Part shown: positions 5,851-10,637 of the stretch, in pieces | How positions within the stretch are numbered: position 1 is the stretch's first letter | Layout: each line of letters opens with the position of its first letter | Origin: RGIG3009 sp045603285 | Lineage (GTDB): Bacteria; Bacillota; Clostridia; Oscillospirales; Acutalibacteraceae | Direction of reading: 5' to 3' | Assembly (NCBI GenBank): GCA_045603285.1 | Contig: JAZULW010000116.1 | Coordinates: 1-10,637 of the forward strand | DNA length: 10,637 nucleotides | Program-made: the position numbers and the translations under genes | The notes under the pieces: generated by a model | What the model was told of the DNA's origin: nothing | What the model saw: the letters and a program-made list of their open reading frames with translations, nothing else | The model's database searches: none

Positions 5851-6924
5851 TTACAAAATAAGCAATTCTTTGGGTGAACGAGTGAGATTGCGACAGCCAT
5901 CTTTGGTGATGAGCACCATATCTTCAATACGAACACCAAAACGCCCTTCCAAATAAATGCCGGGTTCGACCGTAACAACGTTGCCCGGGGTTAAGAGCCT
6001 CTCCCCTGCACGCGGTGATAAGTTCGGCCCTTCGTGCACTTGCACACCGACACCGTGCCCGGTGCCGTGGCCAAAACAGTTTCCGTATCCGGCGGCGGCA
6101 ATGATATCCCGTGCGGCGGCATCTCCTTTCACACAGGAGACGCCGGCTTTGAGCGTAGACAATGCCGCTTGTTGCGCTTTTAGCACCGTATCGTACACGT
6201 GTTTTTGCTCGTCTGACACATAGCCAAGAGCAACGGTTCTTGTCATATCGGAATGGTAGCCATCGACTACTGCGCCAAAATCCATCGTAATAAAATCGCC
6301 CTTCGCGATGGGTTTGTGGCAAGGAATGCCATGGGGTAACGAAGTGTTGGCACCGGACACAACGATAAAATCAAAGGCCACACGTTGCGCCCCTTCACGG
6401 CGCATAAAAAACTCCAATTCCAAAGCCACTTCTCGTTCGGTAGCACCTTCGCGAATATACGGCAAAATGTGTTCAAACCCCGCCTCGGTGATGCGTTGTG
6501 CTTGTTCAATCAGCGCCACTTCACGTTCGTCTTTCACGGCACGCATTCCCGAAAGCCAACTGTCTAACTCATCACCGCACTCAAATTCAACATTGGAAAC
6601 GGCCTGTCGCAGCAGCGCGCCTTGCGCCAACGAGGTTTCTCCTGCTTCCAAATAAATGCGAGTGATTCCTTGTTTTTGACATAGTTCGGTCAACGCCTGC
6701 GACAAGCGGGTGATCATCACACATTCCGCACCCGTAATGGTGGCTTTCGCCACTTCAATATACCGAAAATCGGTGAGAAAATATGCGTTTTCACGCGTAA
6801 TAAACAACCAGCTGTCACCCGACGGAAAGCCGGTGAGATAGCAAAGATTGTGCGGTGCCGCAACCAGTGCAGCCGAAATTTTGTCGGGCAACATTGCCGC
6901 CAACGTTTCCAATTTGGTTTTCAT
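5851..6924 (-). CDS. pepP: Xaa-Pro aminopeptidase, M24B family
   Basis: Dinuclear-metal peptidase expected to remove an N-terminal residue preceding proline in the cytosol. The 357 residues comprise an N-terminal creatinase-like domain (about 1-130) and a pita-bread catalytic domain. All five metal ligands are visible: D215 (ITMDFGA), D226 (HSDMTRT), H290 (GHGTGHGVG), E320 (VTVEPGIY) and E334 (VRIEDMVL), plus the catalytic-type H198 (SLPHG). The start is placed at ATG 6924, which overlaps the TGA of the upstream gene as ATGA and has GGAGG about 9 nt upstream. An in-frame ATG at 6960 adds 12 residues that do not look like the family and lack this spacing. The family also contains Xaa-Pro dipeptidases; length and sequence fit the small clostridial aminopeptidase type. 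Confidence 0.94.
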   Translation of the reverse strand: MKTKLETLAAMLPDKISAALVAAPHNLCYLTGFPSGDSWLFITRENAYFLTDFRYIEVAKATITGAECVMITRLSQALTELCQKQGITRIYLEAGETSLAQGALLRQAVSNVEFECGDELDSWLSGMRAVKDEREVALIEQAQRITEAGFEHILPYIREGATEREVALELEFFMRREGAQRVAFDFIVVSGANTSLPHGIPCHKPIAKGDFITMDFGAVVDGYHSDMTRTVALGYVSDEQKHVYDTVLKAQQAALSTLKAGVSCVKGDAAARDIIAAAGYGNCFGHGTGHGVGVQVHEGPNLSPRAGERLLTPGNVVTVEPGIYLEGRFGVRIEDMVLITKDGCRNLTRSPKELLIL

Positions 6925-7775
6925 TTCATTTCGCCTCCGTATAATCGCATTAAGGTGCACGCATCTTCCGCTTGCGTACCGTCCGACTCACAAATGAACG
7001 TTGGACTTAGCCCGCGTTCGCGGATAAGCGTCATTAGCGGTGCGGGTTCCGGCCCATACACTTCATCCGAAAACGTCAAGTGCCGTTTTTCGCCCCCTTT
7101 GGTATACTCGATTTTCGAAAAATGGGCGTGAAAACGCGATGCACGGTCTTTCCCCAACTCGTTTTCCAACCGGTCAAGCAAAACAGCAAACGCTTCACGC
7201 GTATTGAGTTCTCCGCCCGTTCGACTGTTGAGATGGCCAAAATCGATACAAGGCAAAAAGCGCTCATCCAAGCGGCAGAAAGTAAGCACCTCATCCAAAT
7301 TGCCCAACTGGTTAATTTTACCCATGGTCTCCGGGCAAATAATAACGTCGCTGAGCCCTTCGGCATCCAACGCTTGTTGTGCACGCATCAAGGTGTCGCA
7401 AGCGATTTTGGTTGCCTCCTCACGCGAGCGCCCACCCAAACCACCGGGATGCGCGACAATACGGGTCCCCCCCATCAAGCGAACAGCACGGGCACTTTCC
7501 AAAATATAGCCAATGGAATTGTCCCGTTTTTCTTCCTCTGCCGATGCAAGGGAAATGAAATAAGGAGCGTGAAGCGACAATTGAATGTCATAGCGTTCGG
7601 CTTGTGCACGCAAAGCGAGTGCGGATTCTTCCGAAACGCGAACACCACGCCCGCATTGATATTCATAAGCCGTCAAACCTTGTTGATACAACCATTCCGG
7701 TGCTTGTACCGTCGATTTTTTGCCGGCCGCATAAAAAGCATCGCCGTTTCCCGCAGGGCCGAAACGAGCACTCAT
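6921..7775 (-). CDS. Endonuclease IV-like TIM-barrel protein
   Basis: A 284-residue protein of the AP endonuclease family 2/xylose isomerase-like fold, related to the DNA-repair enzyme deoxyribonuclease IV (Nfo). Candidate metal ligands fall almost at the E. coli Nfo positions: H69 (SLHAPYF), H109 (VAHPGG), E149 (PETMGK), D178 and H181 (IDFGHLN), H216 (FHAHFSK), H232 (KRHLTF) and E263 (CESDGTQAED). The Asp that pairs with H231 in Nfo (DRH) appears as Lys (KRH), so the trinuclear zinc site is not complete. The ATG overlaps the yqeG stop as ATGA and has GAGGAAAG upstream. The next gene overlaps its stop the same way, so translation is probably coupled. AP-endonuclease activity should not be assumed; a sugar-phosphate enzyme of the same fold is an alternative. 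Confidence 0.85.
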   Translation of the reverse strand: MSARFGPAGNGDAFYAAGKKSTVQAPEWLYQQGLTAYEYQCGRGVRVSEESALALRAQAERYDIQLSLHAPYFISLASAEEEKRDNSIGYILESARAVRLMGGTRIVAHPGGLGGRSREEATKIACDTLMRAQQALDAEGLSDVIICPETMGKINQLGNLDEVLTFCRLDERFLPCIDFGHLNSRTGGELNTREAFAVLLDRLENELGKDRASRFHAHFSKIEYTKGGEKRHLTFSDEVYGPEPAPLMTLIRERGLSPTFICESDGTQAEDACTLMRLYGGEMK

Positions 7776-8269
7776 TTTCTTTCCTCTTTCCGTTTATAAA
7801 GATACCGCTCCAATTTGCGTTTTAACCTCAAAATCGGTTTTCCCGTTTCAAGCAAAATGGGCTGCAATTGTATGCTTTTTACGCCGCACAAGTTGGCACC
7901 CAGAATATCGGTGAAAACCTGGTCGCCAATGGCAACACATTCGTTTCGTTTGAGGCCCATACGGCGAGCACCACGCAAAAAGCCAAACGGCAACGGTTTG
8001 CAGGAAAGGGATGTATGCCGCAGACCGATGCGATTGGCAAAAGGCGCCACGCGCCATTCCCACGAATTGGAAACTACTGTCATACAAAAACCGGCTGCTT
8101 TCATATCGGAAAGCCACGCTTTTATCTCGTCACTTAAATGTTGGCTGCCGTGTGTGGTAAGGGTGTTATCCACATCCAAAAGAAGACCGCGCACACCCAA
8201 GTCGTGCAGCAAGTTCGGTGTAATATCGGTAATGCGATTACAGTAAACCGTTGGATAAAAAAGCGGCAC
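7772..8269 (-). CDS. yqeG: YqeG-family HAD-IIIA phosphatase
   Basis: Haloacid-dehalogenase-fold hydrolase of the YqeG family, conserved in Bacillota; the physiological substrate is not established. With a 165-residue start the motifs are: I, DVDNT at 32-36 (nucleophile D32); II, SNS from S67; III, K91 (CKPLPFG); IV, GDQVFTD at 115-121. The opening PLFYPTVYCNRITDITP aligns well with known family N-termini. The GTG at 8269 is preferred because AAGGAG (8277-8282) sits 7 nt upstream. The in-frame ATG at 8275 is only 1 nt from that site, and the ATG at 8287 precedes it. The C-terminus is very basic (LRLKRKLERYLYKRKEERK). It is the first gene of a compact set and overlaps the next gene by 4 nt. In B. 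subtilis yqeG sits by yqeH and aroE, an order not kept here. Confidence 0.9.
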   Translation of the reverse strand: MPLFYPTVYCNRITDITPNLLHDLGVRGLLLDVDNTLTTHGSQHLSDEIKAWLSDMKAAGFCMTVVSNSWEWRVAPFANRIGLRHTSLSCKPLPFGFLRGARRMGLKRNECVAIGDQVFTDILGANLCGVKSIQLQPILLETGKPILRLKRKLERYLYKRKEERK

Positions 8270-8276
8270 ACACATT

Positions 8277-8282
8277 CTCCTT
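8277..8282 (-). promoter_or_regulatory. Ribosome binding site deciding the yqeG start
   Basis: AAGGAG on the minus strand. Spacing to GTG 8269 is 7 nt, whereas it is 1 nt to ATG 8275 and the site lies inside the frame opened at ATG 8287. It therefore points to the GTG as the working start. Confidence 0.7.
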
Positions 8283-8294
8283 CCCATAAATGAT

Positions 8295-8322
8295 AAAAAG
8301 CGGGCGTTGCGGCCCGCTTTTT
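8295..8322 (-). terminator. Intrinsic terminator of rpsU
   Basis: An 11-bp perfect stem, AAAAAGCGGGC (8312-8322 on the minus strand) with GCCCGCTTTTT (8295-8305), and a 6-nt loop. It is followed by an AT-rich stretch and begins 3 nt after the rpsU stop. The run of five T is part of the stem. It ends only 25 nt before the yqeG start. Confidence 0.9.
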
Positions 8323-8325
8323 AAC

Positions 8326-8502
8326 TTATTTGAACTTTCTCTTACGAGCAGCCTCAGACTTCTTCTTACGACGAACAGAAGGCTTTTCATAGTGTTCTCT
8401 TTTCCGAACTTCGGCCAGAACACCGGAGCGAGCACAAGACTTCTTCCAACGACGAAGAGCGCTATCCAAGGATTCGTTCTCTTTTACTTTGACTTCAGAC
8501 AT
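8326..8502 (-). CDS. rpsU: 30S ribosomal protein S21
   Basis: A 58-residue, strongly basic protein of the small ribosomal subunit, placed near the 3' end of 16S rRNA and important for initiation. It begins MSEVKVKENESLDSALRRW and continues with KKSCARSGVLAEVRKREHYE and a lysine/arginine-rich tail (KPSVRRKKKSEAARKRKFK), the classic S21 pattern. The start is the ATG at 8502, with GGAGGGAGGG just upstream. The same frame is open for 21 more codons to 8565, but that stretch contains the promoter -10 box and the ribosome binding site, so it is untranslated. It is flanked by its own promoter and terminator and is therefore a monocistronic unit, apart from possible read-through into yqeG. Confidence 0.97.
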   Translation of the reverse strand: MSEVKVKENESLDSALRRWKKSCARSGVLAEVRKREHYEKPSVRRKKKSEAARKRKFK

Positions 8503-8556
8503 TCCTATTCCCTCCCTCCGCCTGTCAGCAGGGGTAATTTTATTGGTAACTACGAT

Positions 8557-8585
8557 ATTATACAACAGGAATTGATACTCGTCAA
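8557..8585 (-). promoter_or_regulatory. Strong sigma-A promoter of rpsU
   Basis: The minus strand shows TTGACG (-35, 8580-8585), a 17-nt spacer and a perfect TATAAT (-10, 8557-8562). The predicted start is near 8550, with a leader of about 48 nt containing a short CCTG/CAGG hairpin before the ribosome binding site. This is the best promoter in the window. Confidence 0.93.
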
Positions 8586-8587
8586 GC

Positions 8588-8612
8588 CCTTTTTGTAATT
8601 TAATTACAAGGG
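8588..8612 (-). terminator. Hairpin over the leuS stop, possible weak terminator
   Basis: TTGTAAT (8603-8609) and ATTACAA (8593-8599) form a 7-bp stem with a 3-nt loop on the minus strand. It is extended by CCC/GGG (8610-8612 with 8588-8590) across a 2-nt bulge. The leuS TAA lies inside it and no U tract follows on this strand. It ends only 3 bp before the rpsU -35 box. Confidence 0.35.
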
Positions 8613-10637
8613 TTTTACTACCAAGTTAACCAATTTGCGCGGAATATACAACTCTTTCACAATTTGTTTTCCATCCAATTCGGCGGCAATCTTTTCCTGC
8701 GCTTTGGCAAGAGCGATCACATCGTCCGAAGAAGCATCCACCGCCACGTTCAGGCGATCACGGATCTTGCCGTTCACCTGCACGGCGATTTCAACGGTGC
8801 TTTCTTCACACTTGCTCGGGTCGAAGGCAGGCCACGGACGGTAATCCAACGTCCCTTCATAGCCGAACATCTCCCACAATTCTTCCGTCATATGCGGCGC
8901 GAAGGGATTGAGAAGTTGCAACAAAACAGCATATTCGGCACGCGTTACACCACCGGCGGAACTCAAATCGTTAAGCAATGCCATCATCGCAGCAATTGCC
9001 GTGTTGAACTTCAAATTTTCAATATCGTCGCCTACTTTACGGATGGTACGGTTGATAGCAATTTCCATTGCAGGACGAATTTCATTATCGTCCGTCACCT
9101 GTTCACCGAGCATCCAAACGCGCTCCAAGAAACGTTGCACACCGCGAATGCTGGAGCTGGACCAAGGTGCAGCTTTTTCGAAATCACCGATAAACATCTC
9201 ATACAAGCGCAGCGTATCGGCACCGTAATCACGCACAATTTCATCGGGGTTAACCACGTTACCGCGCGATTTGGACATCTTCTCCCCGTTCTCACCCAAA
9301 ATCATACCGTGGCTGGTACGTTTGGCGTACGGTTCGGGGGTGGGAACCACGCCAATATCGTATAAGAATTTGTGCCAAAAACGGCTGTAAAGCAAGTGAA
9401 GCGTCGTATGTTCCATACCGCCGTTGTACCAGTTGACGGGCATCCAATAATCCAGTGCCTCTTTGGAAGCCAAGGCGGTGATGTTGTGCGGATCACAATA
9501 CCGCAAGAAATACCACGAAGAACCCGCCCATTGCGGCATGGTGTCGGTTTCGCGCTTGGCGGGAGCACCACATTTCGGGCAAGTGGTATTCTCCCACGCA
9601 TCAATCGCCGCCAACGGAGATTCGCCGTTATCGGTCGGCTCATAACTTTCCACCGTAGGCAATTTTATGGGCAACTGGTCTTCGGGGACACCCACCTGAC
9701 CGCAATGCGGACAATGCACGATCGGAATGGGTTCCCCCCAATAACGTTGGCGGGAAAAGACCCAGTCGCGCAATTTGAAATTCACTTTGCTTTCGCCAAT
9801 ACCTTCTTTTTCCAAATGCGTAATGATGGCCGCTTTCGCTTCGTCGACCGAAAGGCCGTTCAAGAAACCGGAATTCACCATAATACCGGTAGCACAGTCG
9901 GGAAAGGCTTCTTTTTCCACATCGCCGCCTTGCACGACTTCGATGATCGGCAAGTTGAATTTCTTGGCAAATTCCCAGTCGCGGGTGTCGTGTGCGGGCA
10001 CAGCCATAATGGCACCCGTACCGTAGGAGACCAACACGTAGTCGGAAATGAACAACGGAATCTCACGGCCGTTCACGGGATTGATAGCCGTTACACCTGA
10101 CAAGCAGACGCCCGTCTTGTCTTTGGCCACTTCCGTGCGTTCAAAATCAGACTTGCGCGAAGCAGTATCTTGATAAGCACGAACTTCGTCCACATTCTTG
10201 AGGATGCCGTTATTTATCCAGGTTTCAATCAAGGGATGTTCGGGGGACATTACCATATAGGTCGCGCCAAACAACGTGTCGGGACGCGTGGTATAAACCA
10301 CTACATCGTCACCGGCGGTCGTTTTAAAAGTTACTTGCGCGCCCGTAGAACGGCCAATCCAGTTGACTTGCTGCGCTCTCACGCGTTCGGGATAATCCAC
10401 CAACGCCAAATCGTCAATTAAGCGTTGCGCATACGCGGTAATTTTGAGCATCCATTGACTCTTTACCTTACGCACTACTTCACCGCCGCAACGTTCACAA
10501 ACGCCGCCAACAACTTCCTCGTTCGCCAACACACATTTGCACGACGTGCACCAGTTGACCGCCATTTCTTTTTTGTAGGCAAGCCCTTTGTTAAAGAGTT
10601 GCAAAAAGATCCACTGTGTCCACTTATAATAATCGGG
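8604..10637 (-). CDS. leuS: Leucyl-tRNA synthetase, N-terminus off the window
   Basis: Class I aminoacyl-tRNA synthetase that charges tRNA-Leu and edits mischarged products. The visible 677 residues begin PDYYKWTQWIFLQLFNKG, continuous with the window edge. The missing 130-140 residues should include the HIGH motif, since bacterial enzymes are about 800-870 residues. Visible in order: a zinc-type cluster C30/C33/C47/C50; the CP1 editing domain with TRPDTLFG (117-124) and VPAHDTRDWEFA (about 213-224, editing Asp at 217); DWVFSRQRYWGEPIPI; a second cysteine cluster C309/C312/C353/C356; WAGSSWYFLRYCDP; KMSKS at 453-457 followed by RGNVV; then the anticodon-binding and C-terminal domains, ending IPRKLVNLVVKPL. 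All key editing and catalytic motifs present look intact. Confidence 0.98.
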   Translation of the reverse strand, partial: PDYYKWTQWIFLQLFNKGLAYKKEMAVNWCTSCKCVLANEEVVGGVCERCGGEVVRKVKSQWMLKITAYAQRLIDDLALVDYPERVRAQQVNWIGRSTGAQVTFKTTAGDDVVVYTTRPDTLFGATYMVMSPEHPLIETWINNGILKNVDEVRAYQDTASRKSDFERTEVAKDKTGVCLSGVTAINPVNGREIPLFISDYVLVSYGTGAIMAVPAHDTRDWEFAKKFNLPIIEVVQGGDVEKEAFPDCATGIMVNSGFLNGLSVDEAKAAIITHLEKEGIGESKVNFKLRDWVFSRQRYWGEPIPIVHCPHCGQVGVPEDQLPIKLPTVESYEPTDNGESPLAAIDAWENTTCPKCGAPAKRETDTMPQWAGSSWYFLRYCDPHNITALASKEALDYWMPVNWYNGGMEHTTLHLLYSRFWHKFLYDIGVVPTPEPYAKRTSHGMILGENGEKMSKSRGNVVNPDEIVRDYGADTLRLYEMFIGDFEKAAPWSSSSIRGVQRFLERVWMLGEQVTDDNEIRPAMEIAINRTIRKVGDDIENLKFNTAIAAMMALLNDLSSAGGVTRAEYAVLLQLLNPFAPHMTEELWEMFGYEGTLDYRPWPAFDPSKCEESTVEIAVQVNGKIRDRLNVAVDASSDDVIALAKAQEKIAAELDGKQIVKELYIPRKLVNLVVKPL

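Noticed and set aside
7080..7799. 239-codon open frame on the plus strand
   Set aside because: It lies antisense across the endonuclease IV-like gene, which has clear conserved metal-ligand motifs; the plus frame has none.
8503..8565. 21-residue N-terminal extension of S21
   Set aside because: The stretch contains the promoter -10 box, leader and ribosome binding site; the 58-residue start is the canonical S21 length.
9372..10100. 242-codon and neighbouring open frames on the plus strand
   Set aside because: They are antisense to leuS, whose minus-strand frame is unambiguous from KMSKS, editing and zinc motifs.
1..10637. CRISPR array, insertion sequence, tRNA or riboswitch
   Set aside because: I saw no regularly spaced direct repeats, transposase motifs, cloverleaf sequences or recognisable riboswitch cores; intergenic gaps are all under 200 nt and explained by promoters, terminators and the two small genes.

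Overview
This window comes from a spore-forming member of the Bacillota, most likely class Clostridia. The evidence is a SipL-type spore protein, a SpoVM-type peptide, a YqeG-family phosphatase, clostridial-looking DUF4830 and M3 peptidase proteins, strong GGAGG ribosome binding sites and T-rich intrinsic terminators. I cannot place it more finely. Every gene I can support lies on the minus strand, so transcription runs from high to low coordinates. The coding density is high and no mobile element, CRISPR array, tRNA or rRNA is visible.

Read in the direction of transcription, the window opens inside leuS (leucyl-tRNA synthetase, N-terminus off the right edge). Next is rpsU (ribosomal protein S21) with its own near-consensus sigma-A promoter and a strong terminator. 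Then comes a tightly packed five-gene set: yqeG (HAD phosphatase), an endonuclease IV-like TIM-barrel protein, an M24 Xaa-Pro aminopeptidase, a DUF4830 membrane-anchored protein and an rsuA-type pseudouridine synthase. The first three genes are joined by 4-nt ATGA overlaps. No promoter is evident between the rpsU terminator and yqeG.

A stand-alone sugar-ABC ATPase of the UgpC/MsmX/MalK type follows. It has an extended -10 promoter, a 5'-leader hairpin and its own terminator.

The most interesting part is 2813-3295, which looks empty if only longer reading frames are considered. It holds two very small genes with good ribosome binding sites: a 49-residue two-helix membrane protein (3033-3182), and, 23 nt later, a 29-residue SpoVM homologue (2920-3009) that keeps the landmark residues K7, P9, K10, F11, G13 and R17 of the B. 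subtilis peptide without a gap. After a hairpin terminator and a sigma-E-like promoter comes a 510-residue SPOCS/DUF3794 plus LysM protein with the architecture of SipL, the SpoIVA-binding protein of Clostridioides difficile. This looks like a local module for assembling the basement layer of the spore coat on the forespore surface, possibly with an undescribed third membrane component. The window ends in an M3-family oligoendopeptidase with its own promoter, cut by the left edge just after its HEAGH zinc motif.
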